Part shown: positions 1-9,178 of the stretch, piece by piece | Layout: each line of letters starts with the position of its first letter | Numbering within the stretch: position 1 is the stretch's first letter | Assembly: GCF_900096995.1 (NCBI RefSeq) | Contig: NZ_OANT01000001.1 | Span: 620,001-684,000, forward strand | DNA length: 64,000 nucleotides | DNA from: Acinetobacter puyangensis | Lineage (GTDB): Bacteria; Pseudomonadota; Gammaproteobacteria; Pseudomonadales; Moraxellaceae | Direction of reading: 5' to 3' | Notes under the pieces: generated by a model | What the model saw: only the letters and a program-made list of their open reading frames with translations | Told to the model about the DNA's origin: nothing | The model's database searches: none | Position numbers and translations under genes: made by a program

Positions 1-1
1 G

Positions 2-1159
2 CAGCAACAAATTCCGCGGGAACAAAACGCCTATGGCAGTGCTTTTTTTATTAGTTCAGACGGTTACCTCCTTACCAATCATCATGTGATCAAAGATGCA
101 TCCAAAGTCACCATTACATTAAATGATCGCCGTGAACTCGATGCAGATGTGGTGGGCAGTGATGAGCGCACCGATGTGGCCTTGTTAAAAGTCAAAGGTG
201 ATCGTTTTCCTGCACTTAAAACCGGTGATGTGGATCAGTTAAAAGTGGGGCAACCAGTATTGGCTATTGGTTCTCCATTCGGCTTTGATTATTCTGCTTC
301 GGCCGGGATTGTCAGTGCCAAATCGCGAACCATGTTTAATGAAACCTCAGTGCCCTTTATCCAGACGGATGTGGCTTTAAATCCGGGTAATTCTGGCGGA
401 CCTCTGTTTAATGAGAAAGGCGAAGTGGTAGGCGTGAATTCCCGTATCTTTAGTGGTACCGGTGGTTATATGGGATTGTCTTTTTCCATTCCAATCGATG
501 TTGCAATGGATGTGGTAAATCAACTCAGAACCACTGGCAAAGTATCCCGTCCATATTTGGGGGTGATGTTGCAGGATGTGGATCGTAATCTTGCAGAAGC
601 ATATCGACTAGATAAGCCGGAAGGGGCACTCATTACTCAGGTTGCACCAAACTCTCCAGCGCAAAAAGCTGGTTTAAAAGCCGGTGATATTATTCTCAGT
701 TATAATGGACGTAATCTGGTACGCACCTCGGATCTGATTAATCTGATTAATCGTACCCAGATCAATCAAAAAATTAATTTGACGATTTTACGCAATCAAA
801 GACGGCAGGAGCTTGCGGTTACACTGGTATCTTCTCCGGATGAAACTCCGCCTGCAAAAAAAGAAAGCGCAGATAATCCAAGTTCAAAGCTTGGGATAGC
901 ATTGCGTGAATTAAATGCGCAAGAAAAAGCACGGTATAAATTGCAGGGGGTGGTGGTTCAAAATTTATCCTATGCGGGGCTAGCTGCACGTTCAGGTATT
1001 CAACAGTATGATGTCATTACTCAAATTGCAGATAAGCAAATCAAGAGTTTAGCTGATTTTAAACAGGCAATAGAAAGTATCGATAAAAAAGCGGTTGTGC
1101 CAGTTTATATTGTGCGTCAAGGACAACCTACAATTTTGGGTCTGAGACTTGATAATTAA
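2..1159 (+). CDS. Do-like periplasmic serine endoprotease (DegP/MucD family), 5' end missing
   Basis: Envelope quality-control protease that degrades or refolds misfolded periplasmic proteins. The frame is open from base 2, so the gene starts outside the window; a GTG at 86 is internal. Codons 26-30 read NHHVI and contain the catalytic His. DERTDVALLKV holds the catalytic Asp and NPGNSGGPLFN the catalytic Ser, so the triad is complete. Two PDZ domains follow: one around SRPYLGVMLQ to about codon 285, the second starting near LGIALRELNAQ. This is the HtrA layout of one S1C protease domain plus two PDZ domains. The signal peptide would lie upstream. MucD is the likely orthologue, but DegP and DegQ cannot be separated from this fragment. 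Confidence 0.93.
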   Translation, partial: QQQIPREQNAYGSAFFISSDGYLLTNHHVIKDASKVTITLNDRRELDADVVGSDERTDVALLKVKGDRFPALKTGDVDQLKVGQPVLAIGSPFGFDYSASAGIVSAKSRTMFNETSVPFIQTDVALNPGNSGGPLFNEKGEVVGVNSRIFSGTGGYMGLSFSIPIDVAMDVVNQLRTTGKVSRPYLGVMLQDVDRNLAEAYRLDKPEGALITQVAPNSPAQKAGLKAGDIILSYNGRNLVRTSDLINLINRTQINQKINLTILRNQRRQELAVTLVSSPDETPPAKKESADNPSSKLGIALRELNAQEKARYKLQGVVVQNLSYAGLAARSGIQQYDVITQIADKQIKSLADFKQAIESIDKKAVVPVYIVRQGQPTILGLRLDN

Positions 1160-1296
1160 TGATTTTTAATAGGATAACTATAGTCTAAATAGCGTGGAGC
1201 TCTAAAAGAATATAGATTTTAATGTGATTGCCCGGTGGGATTTAATCTTTGGATTAATCATATAATAATATTATTTTATTGGTCATAATATGTGTT

Positions 1297-1329
1297 CTAT
1301 TCACCACTTTTAATCAAAGTGGTGAATAG
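1297..1329. terminator. Perfect 14-bp hairpin between convergent genes
   Basis: CTATTCACCACTTT pairs perfectly with AAAGTGGTGAATAG across a 5-nt loop. It lies between the end of the protease gene and the end of the convergent phosphohexomutase gene, where a bidirectional terminator is expected. Neither arm is followed by a strong T tract, so intrinsic termination is inferred only from position and stem strength. Confidence 0.45.
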
Positions 1330-1410
1330 GAATACATTAATATTAATAGAGCAATATGCTGTAATATTTAACTTGGCATTATTTTTCTATCATATACTTT
1401 AATCAATATA

Positions 1411-2790
1411 TTAATATGTTTTGGCTTGAATTAAGTCAGATAATAAATCAATGGCATTTTGCAATTTATGATGATCTTCATTCTGTTTAATTTCGATATT
1501 TAAGCGTAATAAGGGTTCGGTATTAGAGCTACGAATGTTAAAACGCCAATCCCCAAAATCTGCCGAAATACCATCGGTATGATCTAGTATAGGGCTTTGA
1601 TCTTTAAAATGATTTAATACCTGTTGAATGGTTTTCTGACTATCCTCAACTTTAAAGTTAATTTCGCCACTACATGGATACTTAGCAATCATACCATTAA
1701 CCAAAGTTGACAATGAGGTTTGTTTCTTTGAAAGTAAGTCGATGACCAATAACCATGGGATCATACCGCTATCGCAATAACCAAAATCACGGAAATAATG
1801 ATGAGCACTCATTTCGCCACCATAAATGGCATTTTCCTGACGCATAATGTCTTTGATAAAAGCATGTCCGGATTTTGACTGTACTGCCACACTGCCATCA
1901 TATTGGCTGACCACATCCAGTGTATTCCAGACCAGACGAGGATCGTGTACAATTTTTTCCTGACTCGATTTGGTCAGAAATGCTGCTGCCAACAGTCCGA
2001 CAATATAATAACCCTCAATAAACTGACCTGTTTCATCAAATAAAAAACAACGGTCAAAATCGCCATCCCATGCAATACCAAGGTCCGCCTGATGTGCTAA
2101 CACAGCATCACGAGTGACACCTTGGTTCTCAAGCAGGATTGGATTAGGGATGCCATTGGGGAAATTACCGTCTGCTTCATGATTAATTTTGATAAAAGTC
2201 ACAGGTACATTGTTCTGTTTAAAACGTTTTTCAATTTCATCAATCACGTGACCTGCTGCACCATTGCCTGCATTCACCAGTAGTTTTAATGGCTGGAGCT
2301 GTGTAATATCAATATAGCTCATCAGGTGGTCAACATATTCCGGCACAATGTTGTATGAGGTGGTTTTTCCTGTTTTGGTTGGTGTTTTGAAGTCACCATT
2401 TTCTGCAATACGCTGTATGTCTTTTAGGCCTGTTTCTATGCTTATTGGTCTGGCATTTTCCCGTACCAGTTTCATGCCATTGTAATTCATTGGATTATGG
2501 CTGGCAGTGATTTCTATCCCACCTTGGACATCGAGATGAAATGCAGCGAAATAGACTTCTTCCGTACCTGTCATCCCTAAATCCAGCACATCAACGCCTG
2601 CATCATTTAGCCCTTTAATCGTGGCTTGTTTTAAGCTTTCACTGGAAAGACGGATGTCACATCCGACGGCAATGGTTTTGGGTTGATATAAATCGCCATA
2701 AGCTCGTCCAACACGATAGGCAATCTCTTCATTTAATTCAGTGCCTAGTTCACCGCGAATATCATAAGCCTTGATACATTTAATTTTCAC
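1411..2790 (-). CDS. pgm: Phosphomannomutase/phosphoglucomutase
   Basis: Alpha-D-phosphohexomutase interconverting hexose 6-phosphate and 1-phosphate (glucose and/or mannose), which feeds UDP- and GDP-sugar synthesis for capsule and LOS. At 459 aa it has the normal family length. The phosphoserine loop TASHNPM has its Ser near residue 97, and a metal-binding loop DGDFDRCF and a C-terminal phosphate-binding segment ([10 protein letters not shown]) are present. The start is GTG at 2790 ([10 protein letters not shown]), preceded by AAGGA at a suitable distance. It is divergent from galU, whereas in A. baumannii capsule loci pgm lies downstream of galU-ugd-gpi. The preferred substrate (Man or Glc) cannot be told from sequence; the A. 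baumannii name pgm is used. Confidence 0.93.
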   Translation of the reverse strand: MKIKCIKAYDIRGELGTELNEEIAYRVGRAYGDLYQPKTIAVGCDIRLSSESLKQATIKGLNDAGVDVLDLGMTGTEEVYFAAFHLDVQGGIEITASHNPMNYNGMKLVRENARPISIETGLKDIQRIAENGDFKTPTKTGKTTSYNIVPEYVDHLMSYIDITQLQPLKLLVNAGNGAAGHVIDEIEKRFKQNNVPVTFIKINHEADGNFPNGIPNPILLENQGVTRDAVLAHQADLGIAWDGDFDRCFLFDETGQFIEGYYIVGLLAAAFLTKSSQEKIVHDPRLVWNTLDVVSQYDGSVAVQSKSGHAFIKDIMRQENAIYGGEMSAHHYFRDFGYCDSGMIPWLLVIDLLSKKQTSLSTLVNGMIAKYPCSGEINFKVEDSQKTIQQVLNHFKDQSPILDHTDGISADFGDWRFNIRSSNTEPLLRLNIEIKQNEDHHKLQNAIDLLSDLIQAKTY

Positions 2791-2833
2791 GCATGCTTTC
2801 CTTAAAATAAAACCAATATATAAATTGCTGGCT

Positions 2834-2839
2834 ATTATA
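2834..2839 (-). promoter_or_regulatory. Probable -10 element for pgm
   Basis: On the minus strand a perfect TATAAT lies about 45 nt upstream of the GTG start, with a poor -35 (TTTATA) 16 nt further upstream. Called from consensus only. Confidence 0.4.
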
Positions 2840-2904
2840 CGAGAATATCTTGTGTTATAAAGTTAAAAATAGCAGCATTTTATTACAAACTGCTATATTT
2901 GTTT

Positions 2905-2913
2905 TGCTATAAT
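2905..2913 (+). promoter_or_regulatory. Extended -10 promoter for galU operon
   Basis: TGCTATAAT is a perfect extended -10 (TGn plus TATAAT) about 30 nt upstream of the galU ATG. The -35 region (TTACAA at 2883-2888) is weak and spaced long, as is common for extended -10 promoters. It would drive galU, the ugd-like gene and gpi. Confidence 0.6.
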
Positions 2914-2942
2914 CCATGAAAAATTTTTGATGTGAATAATTT

Positions 2943-3812
2943 ATGAAAGTTAAAAAAGCTATTCTACCTGTTGCTGGTTTTGGTACACGACTTTTACCAG
3001 CCAGTAAATCGATTCCTAAAGAAATGATTACTGTAGTCGATCGCCCTGCAATTGATTATGTGGTTCAAGAGGCGGTTGAGGCGGGCATTGATACCATTAT
3101 TTTGGTGACTCATCCGGCGAAGCAGGCGATAGAAAATTATTTTGATCGAAATGCAGAGCTTGAAGCCTTATTAGAGAAGAAGAAAAAAAATGATCTGTTG
3201 CAACAAATTAGACAGATTATTCCGGAGCATGTCACTGTGGTGGCTGTGCGTCAGCCGCAACCGCTAGGCCTAGGGCATGCAGTACTGTGTGCAGAAAAAG
3301 TCATCGGCGATGATCCATTTGTGGTATTACTACCTGATGTATTGGTTGATTCCTCCGATAAAAATAATCTGGCACAGATGATTGAGCAATTTGAGCAACA
3401 TCAGGCTTCCCAGATTATGGTTGAAAATGTTGCACCTGAACGCGTGGATCAATATGGTATTGTGCGCTTGGAGGAGGTTGATGGACAGCAGAGCAATAAT
3501 ATTCTGGAGTTGGTTGAAAAGCCCCCAGTTAATGAAGCGCCATCAACATTAGCTGTTGTTGGACGTTATGTATTTACCCCAGAAATCTTTAAATATTTGC
3601 ATTTAACGCCAGCGGACCGATCTGGTGAAATTCAGTTAACTGATGCAATGGCACAACTGTTAGGCGAACAAAAAATTCAGGCCTTTACCCTAAAGGGCGA
3701 AACATATGATTGCGGTAGTAAAATTGGCTACATCAAGGCAATTGTTCATTACACTTTAAAACGTGATGATCTTAAAGCACAATTGATGGATTTTCTTGAT
3801 ACAATTAAATAA
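2943..3812 (+). CDS. galU: UTP-glucose-1-phosphate uridylyltransferase
   Basis: Makes UDP-glucose from UTP and glucose 1-phosphate, the product of the neighbouring mutase. At 289 aa it matches the family. The N-terminal nucleotidyltransferase signature GFGTRLLPASKSIPKEM, the VRQPQPLGLGHAV segment, the VLLPDVLVD metal-binding region and VEKPP are all present. It is the first gene of a tight cluster, with 10 nt to the ugd-like gene. The pgm and gpi context supports a role in capsule or surface-polysaccharide precursor supply. Confidence 0.96.
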   Translation: MKVKKAILPVAGFGTRLLPASKSIPKEMITVVDRPAIDYVVQEAVEAGIDTIILVTHPAKQAIENYFDRNAELEALLEKKKKNDLLQQIRQIIPEHVTVVAVRQPQPLGLGHAVLCAEKVIGDDPFVVLLPDVLVDSSDKNNLAQMIEQFEQHQASQIMVENVAPERVDQYGIVRLEEVDGQQSNNILELVEKPPVNEAPSTLAVVGRYVFTPEIFKYLHLTPADRSGEIQLTDAMAQLLGEQKIQAFTLKGETYDCGSKIGYIKAIVHYTLKRDDLKAQLMDFLDTIK

Positions 3813-3822
3813 AGAATAAGCT

Positions 3823-5076
3823 ATGTATATTCAAATTATTGGTGCCTCTGTAAATGCAGCAGTTATAGCATATCATCTTGCAGATGTTGGCCATAAAATC
3901 TTTTGGCAACCACAAGATGAGGCGTTATTGCTTAAATTACAACAGCGTCAAATCATTTTTGATGACGTTGATTTAACTATGGCAGTTAATCGCCAGTTGG
4001 AAAGCTCTCAAATTGCAGTAGATCAATGCGGATTAAGTGATGTAAAAGTCTGTATTTTGGCTTTGGCGTATGAACAGTATGGTTGTTTTGAGCAACAGGA
4101 TTTTAGTCGTCAGTTTAAACAATTTGATTTAGTGATCAACTATTCTCATTTGGCTTTGGGTAAAACCGAAGAGTTAAAGCTGCTGATTGCAAATCCAAAT
4201 GTTGTTTATATTCCAGACTTTTTACAAGAAGGTAATCTGTTACGTAGTTTTCTCACCCCAAATTTAATTATTGGTTGCGAAAGTGGTATTCAGATTAAGT
4301 TGCTGGTACAAGAAATTTTTAGACCTATTTTTCCTTTGCTGACGCAATATAATTTTATGTCAGTACGTGCAGCAGAATTCACCAAGCTTTCCATATCTGG
4401 TTTTCTGGCGACCAAAGTCAGTTTTATGAATGATTTGTCAAATGCGGCAGAAGCATTGGGTGTGGATATTGAAGAAGTGCGTGTGGCCATGTCTACGGAT
4501 ACGCGTATCGGTAAACAATATCTATATCCGGGATGTGGTTTTGGAGGGGGTAATCTTACCCGTGATGTGCTGACGCTAAAAGAAGTGGTACAAGAAACCG
4601 GAAGTGTCAATGGTTTGCTGGATAAGATCTGGGATATTAATGAATATCAAAAAGAAATTATTTTTAGAAAGTTATGGACCTTGTTTGACTGTCAACTCAA
4701 AGACAAGGTGATTGCTTTTTGGGGCGCTGCATTTAAACCGAATACCAATAGTCTGGCGCAAGCCCCCATTCTTAATATTCTTGAGGCCTGTTGGGCCCAA
4801 GGTGCTATTACTCAGGTGCATGATCCAAGAGCGCTGGAAAATTTAAGACAACATTATCCGGATCAGCCATTACTGGTATTGTGCGATCATCAATATCAGG
4901 CTGTGGAAAATGCTGATGCTTTGTGTCTAGTCACGGAATGGAAGCAATATTGGAGTCCGGATTATATTGAATTGCGGCAAAAAATGAAGCGTTTGAATCT
5001 GATTGATGGGCGCAATATTTATAATCCGCAATATGTTAAACAACAAGGTTTTCATTATTTAGGAATAGGTCGTTAA
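3823..5076 (+). CDS. ugd: UDP-glucose 6-dehydrogenase homologue with altered catalytic motifs
   Basis: By position (galU-ugd-gpi) and overall fold this is the UDP-glucose/GDP-mannose dehydrogenase family, which normally oxidises UDP-glucose to UDP-glucuronate with NAD. Supporting segments are PDFLQEG, AEFTKLSISGFLATK, PGCGFGGG and AFKPNTNS. Several hallmark residues differ. The nucleotide loop reads IIGASVNAA instead of GxGxxG. The active-site motif is GFGGGNLTRD, so the nucleophile Cys is replaced by Asn near residue 244. The Asn that normally follows the catalytic Lys (here K188) by four residues is Ser192. Length (417 aa) and reading frame are intact, so this looks like conserved divergence rather than decay. 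Whether it has dehydrogenase activity is uncertain; the symbol reflects locus position. Confidence 0.75.
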   Translation: MYIQIIGASVNAAVIAYHLADVGHKIFWQPQDEALLLKLQQRQIIFDDVDLTMAVNRQLESSQIAVDQCGLSDVKVCILALAYEQYGCFEQQDFSRQFKQFDLVINYSHLALGKTEELKLLIANPNVVYIPDFLQEGNLLRSFLTPNLIIGCESGIQIKLLVQEIFRPIFPLLTQYNFMSVRAAEFTKLSISGFLATKVSFMNDLSNAAEALGVDIEEVRVAMSTDTRIGKQYLYPGCGFGGGNLTRDVLTLKEVVQETGSVNGLLDKIWDINEYQKEIIFRKLWTLFDCQLKDKVIAFWGAAFKPNTNSLAQAPILNILEACWAQGAITQVHDPRALENLRQHYPDQPLLVLCDHQYQAVENADALCLVTEWKQYWSPDYIELRQKMKRLNLIDGRNIYNPQYVKQQGFHYLGIGR

Positions 5077-5081
5077 ACAAG

Positions 5082-6719
5082 ATGACGAGTAGACTTATGC
5101 TGGATGCAGAACAACAATTGCAAACCCTTGCAAAAAAATTTAAGAATATTCATTTAAATGATTTATTCCAATCCGATCCTGAGCGTTTTGAACATCTTCA
5201 TATCGAAAATAATGGCTTACTTTTTGACTATAGCAAAGAGCGATTGGATCAAAATGTTTTAGACCAGTTAATTGCACTTGCTCACGAAAAACAGCTTGGG
5301 CACTGGATTGATAAATTATTTTCCAAAGAACATATTAATCATACCGAACAGCGGAGTGCGATGCACTGGGCATTACGAACGCCTCGGTCAAATGATGAAA
5401 ATGATCCGAATTTTGATGTCAATCAATTGGTTCATGAGCAACTTGATAAAATGGCAGAGATTGTACATAAAATTCAATCTGGTCAGTTTAGAGGGACAAC
5501 AGGCGAAAAAATTACTGATGTTGTGAATATTGGGGTGGGTGGATCAGATCTTGGACCATTGATGGTGTGTCGTGCGCTTGCCCCTTATCAAAAAGCGACT
5601 GATCAGATCAATGTTCATTTTGCCTCAACCATGGATGGTAGTCAGTTAAGTCAGATTGTTGAAAATCTGCGTCCAGCATCGACTTTATTTATTATCTCGT
5701 CAAAATCATTTACTACAGTAGATACATTGTCCAATGCGGATACTGCAAGACAATGGCTGGTAGAAAGTCTGGGTGATCATGAATCGGTGATGCGTTGTCA
5801 TTTTATTGGCGTATCAACCAGTACCGAAAAAATGCAAAACTGGGGAATTGCCCCTGATTTACAACTTAATTTATGGGACTGGGTCGGTGGTCGTTATTCT
5901 TTATGGTCTGCGATTGGTTTGCCGATCGCCATCTTGATTGGCATGGAGAGATTTAAAGAGTTTTTGCAAGGTGCATACTTTATTGATCAACATTTTCGTC
6001 AGGCCGATTGGCATGAAAATTTACCAGTACTTCTGGCATTGATTGGCATTTGGAATAATAATTATCTGGATATCCATACCCATGCGATCTTACCTTATGA
6101 TGGACGGCTGGAATTTTTTACCTCTTATCTCCAACAACTAGAAATGGAGTCGAATGGTAAATCCATCAGACGAGATGATTCACAGGTTGATTACCCAACC
6201 TGCCCAATTATCTGGGGTGAGGTGGGACCCAATGCGCAGCATGCTTTTTATCAATTACTACATCAAGGCACGCTAACGGTGTCAACAGATTTTATTATTG
6301 CCAAGACCCGATATCGTAATAAACAGTTAAGTAAGCGTGATAAACCGTTTGAGGCCTTACAGAAACAGCATCTTTTGTCGATCTCGAACTGTCTGGCGCA
6401 GTCCAGACTATTGGCTTTTGGTAGCCATGCGGTAAAAAACAGTGAATCCATGCCTTCATATCGTCAATATTATGGCAACAAACCCAGTTCAACCATCATT
6501 ATTCCGCAACTTGATCCGTTCTATCTGGGGGCATTGATTGCCTTGTATGAGCATAAGGTATTTGTACAGTCGGTGCTTTGGGATATCAACCCATTTGATC
6601 AGTGGGGCGTAGAAATGGGCAAAGCCATTGCACAGGCGTTATTGCCTTATATTGCCAGTGACGAGGTGGATGACACGCTTGATAGCTCGACCAAAGGTTT
6701 ATTAAAAGCATTTGATTAG
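5082..6719 (+). CDS. pgi: Glucose-6-phosphate isomerase
   Basis: Interconverts glucose 6-phosphate and fructose 6-phosphate; called gpi in Acinetobacter capsule nomenclature. The 545 aa length is standard for the bacterial dimeric enzyme. Visible signatures are VNIGVGGSDLGP, SSKSFTT, WDWVGGRYSLWSAIG, the catalytic ESNGKSI region and the C-terminal QSVLWDINPFDQWGVEMGK. It begins 5 nt after the ugd-like stop, so it is almost certainly cotranscribed. An in-frame ATG at 5097 is an alternative start. Confidence 0.96.
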   Translation: MTSRLMLDAEQQLQTLAKKFKNIHLNDLFQSDPERFEHLHIENNGLLFDYSKERLDQNVLDQLIALAHEKQLGHWIDKLFSKEHINHTEQRSAMHWALRTPRSNDENDPNFDVNQLVHEQLDKMAEIVHKIQSGQFRGTTGEKITDVVNIGVGGSDLGPLMVCRALAPYQKATDQINVHFASTMDGSQLSQIVENLRPASTLFIISSKSFTTVDTLSNADTARQWLVESLGDHESVMRCHFIGVSTSTEKMQNWGIAPDLQLNLWDWVGGRYSLWSAIGLPIAILIGMERFKEFLQGAYFIDQHFRQADWHENLPVLLALIGIWNNNYLDIHTHAILPYDGRLEFFTSYLQQLEMESNGKSIRRDDSQVDYPTCPIIWGEVGPNAQHAFYQLLHQGTLTVSTDFIIAKTRYRNKQLSKRDKPFEALQKQHLLSISNCLAQSRLLAFGSHAVKNSESMPSYRQYYGNKPSSTIIIPQLDPFYLGALIALYEHKVFVQSVLWDINPFDQWGVEMGKAIAQALLPYIASDEVDDTLDSSTKGLLKAFD

Positions 6720-6796
6720 TCTGTAAATGATGCGGAGATTGGGGTATTTATGTCTGATGAAGGAAGACTTGCCCTAATCTAGGAGAACGTTGGAAT

Positions 6797-7240
6797 ATGA
6801 GTCAATTGTTTGAGCAGGTCTTGATGGTTCAACCTGAACATCTGGATGCATTAGGACATGTCAATAATGTGACCTATGTGAGTTGGATGCAGGACGTTGC
6901 ATTGGCGCATACCACAGCACTAGGCTTGAGTCTGGACGATTATTTGCAGATGAATCATGCCATGGTGGCAAGTGAACACCATGTCAAATACCGTAAAGCC
7001 TGTTTGCTGGGTGAGCAATTGATTTTGCGAACCTGGCTTGGTGAGCTCGGTCCATTTTCTTCGGTTCGACACTATTTTTTTTATCGTCCCACAGATCAGT
7101 CCATTGTCTTTCAGGGATATACCGTTTGGGTGTGTGTTGAAATTTCAACCGGAAAATTAAAACGTTTATCCCCTACATTTGTGCAAGCCTATCAACCCTT
7201 AGATTCTGAAATTGATCCGACACATTTTGCGTCAGAATAG
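6797..7240 (+). CDS. 4HBT-type acyl-CoA thioesterase
   Basis: Hot-dog-fold thioesterase of 147 aa hydrolysing acyl-CoA thioesters. The segment HLDALGHVNNVTYVSWMQD carries the Asp/His-Asn-Asn active-site pattern of the 4-hydroxybenzoyl-CoA thioesterase/YbgC group. An AGGAG lies just upstream of the ATG. It sits between gpi and lepA with about 105 nt before lepA. The physiological substrate cannot be told from sequence. Confidence 0.85.
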   Translation: MSQLFEQVLMVQPEHLDALGHVNNVTYVSWMQDVALAHTTALGLSLDDYLQMNHAMVASEHHVKYRKACLLGEQLILRTWLGELGPFSSVRHYFFYRPTDQSIVFQGYTVWVCVEISTGKLKRLSPTFVQAYQPLDSEIDPTHFASE

Positions 7241-7346
7241 TTGCTTGACGAGAGTATCAATTGCAAGGGATTTTGATTATACTGCTGACAAATTTTTATC
7301 CATAAATTGACACGTTGTCAGCATATTTAGTCTATTAAGGTCGTTC

Positions 7347-9167
7347 ATGGCAGCAGCTAAAAAATCTACGCCGATTAGTAATATTCGTAACTTTTCCATT
7401 ATTGCGCACATTGATCATGGCAAATCAACACTTGCCGATCGTTTTATTCAGATGTGTGGTGGCTTGCAGGATCGTGAAATGCAAGAGCAAGTACTGGATT
7501 CAATGGAATTAGAACGTGAGCGTGGTATCACGATTAAAGCTGCGTCCGTCACCTTGTACTATACTCATCCCAATGGTCAAGAATATCAGTTGAATTTTAT
7601 TGATACGCCAGGACACGTCGATTTTTCCTATGAAGTTTCCCGTTCTTTGGCTGCGTGTGAAGGGGCATTGCTGGTTGTTGATGCTGCACAGGGCGTTGAG
7701 GCGCAATCGGTGGCGAATTGCTATACTGCAATTGAACAGAATCTTGAAGTTTTACCTATTTTAAACAAAATTGATTTACCACAAGCTGAACCTGAGCGTG
7801 TGATTCACGAGATTGAAGAAATCATTGGGATTGAAGCCACCAATGCACCGACCTGTTCTGCCAAAACAGGCCTAGGCGTGGAAGGTGTATTGGAACGTTT
7901 GGTTGATGTGATTCCTGCACCCCAAGGTGATCGTGAAGCACCTTTACAAGCATTGATTGTCGATTCATGGTTTGATAATTATCTGGGCGTCGTGTCTTTG
8001 GTCAGAATTAAGCAGGGTCGTATTCGTAAAGGCGACAAGATGCTGGTTAAATCCACCGGGCAGACTCATCCGGTGACTTCTGTGGGTGTGTTTAATCCAA
8101 AACATACCGAAACAGACATACTGGAAGCGGGTGAGGTTGGATTTGTCATTGCCGGGATCAAGGATATTTTTGGTGCGCCAGTAGGTGACACCATCACATT
8201 GTCTGCAACGCCACAAGTACAATCTTTACCGGGCTTTAAAAAGGTCAAGCCGCAGGTTTATGCAGGTTTGTTCCCGATCGATTCCAGCGATTTTGAACCT
8301 TTCCGTGAAGCTTTGCAGAAATTGCAAATTAACGATTCTGCATTGTTCTTTGAACCGGAAAGCTCTGATGCATTAGGTTTCGGCTTCCGCTGCGGTTTCC
8401 TTGGTATGCTGCATATGGAGATTGTACAAGAACGTCTGGAACGTGAGTATGATCTTGATCTGATTACCTCGGCACCGACGGTCATTTATGAAGCAGTCAC
8501 CAAAAAAGGTGAAACCATCTATATTGATAGTCCATCAAAAATGCCGGATGGCAGTACCATGGAAGATTTGCGTGAGCCGATTGCCGAATGTCATATTCTG
8601 GTGCCACAAGAGTATTTGGGTAATGTCATGACATTGTGTATTGAGCGCCGTGGTGTGCAGCAAGACATGAAGTTTTTGGGTAATCAGGTGTCGATCAGTT
8701 TTGAAATTCCAATGGCCGAAGTGGTGATGGATTTCTTTGATCGTCTGAAATCATGTTCAAGAGGTTTTGCATCACTGGATTACAATTTTGTACGTTTTGA
8801 AAGTTCCAGTTTAGTTAAAGTAGATGTGCTGATTAATGGTGAAAAAGTAGATGCCTTGGCGATGATTTGTCATCGTGATGATGCACGTCACCGCGGAATT
8901 GCACTGGTTGAGAAAATGAAGGATCTGATTCCTCGTCAAATGTTTGATGTGGCTATTCAGGCTGCTATTGGTGCTCAGATCATTGCCCGTTCAACGGTTA
9001 AAGCGATGCGTAAAAACGTACTTGCCAAATGTTATGGCGGTGATGTAAGTCGTAAGAAAAAATTACTGTCCAAACAAAAAGAAGGTAAGAAGCGTATGAA
9101 GCAGGTGGGCAGTGTGGAAATTCCTCAAGAAGCGTTTTTAGCTGTGCTACAAGTAGATAAAAGATAA
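7347..9167 (+). CDS. lepA: Elongation factor 4 (ribosome back-translocase)
   Basis: GTPase that binds stalled ribosomes and promotes back-translocation or initiation-related remodelling. 606 aa. The N-terminal G domain has AHIDHGKST (G1), RGITIKA (G2), DTPGHVDF (G3) and NKIDLP (G4). EF-G-like domains follow, and the LepA-specific C-terminal domain ends in the basic [16 protein letters not shown] region. lepB follows 11 nt downstream, the usual lepA-lepB operon. Confidence 0.98.
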   Translation: MAAAKKSTPISNIRNFSIIAHIDHGKSTLADRFIQMCGGLQDREMQEQVLDSMELERERGITIKAASVTLYYTHPNGQEYQLNFIDTPGHVDFSYEVSRSLAACEGALLVVDAAQGVEAQSVANCYTAIEQNLEVLPILNKIDLPQAEPERVIHEIEEIIGIEATNAPTCSAKTGLGVEGVLERLVDVIPAPQGDREAPLQALIVDSWFDNYLGVVSLVRIKQGRIRKGDKMLVKSTGQTHPVTSVGVFNPKHTETDILEAGEVGFVIAGIKDIFGAPVGDTITLSATPQVQSLPGFKKVKPQVYAGLFPIDSSDFEPFREALQKLQINDSALFFEPESSDALGFGFRCGFLGMLHMEIVQERLEREYDLDLITSAPTVIYEAVTKKGETIYIDSPSKMPDGSTMEDLREPIAECHILVPQEYLGNVMTLCIERRGVQQDMKFLGNQVSISFEIPMAEVVMDFFDRLKSCSRGFASLDYNFVRFESSSLVKVDVLINGEKVDALAMICHRDDARHRGIALVEKMKDLIPRQMFDVAIQAAIGAQIIARSTVKAMRKNVLAKCYGGDVSRKKKLLSKQKEGKKRMKQVGSVEIPQEAFLAVLQVDKR

Positions 9168-9178
9168 GGTGCTGCATT

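Noticed and set aside
7241..7346. A sigma-70 promoter before lepA
   Set aside because: TTGACG (7245-7250) and TATACT (7278-7283) are present, but the 27-nt spacing is far from functional.
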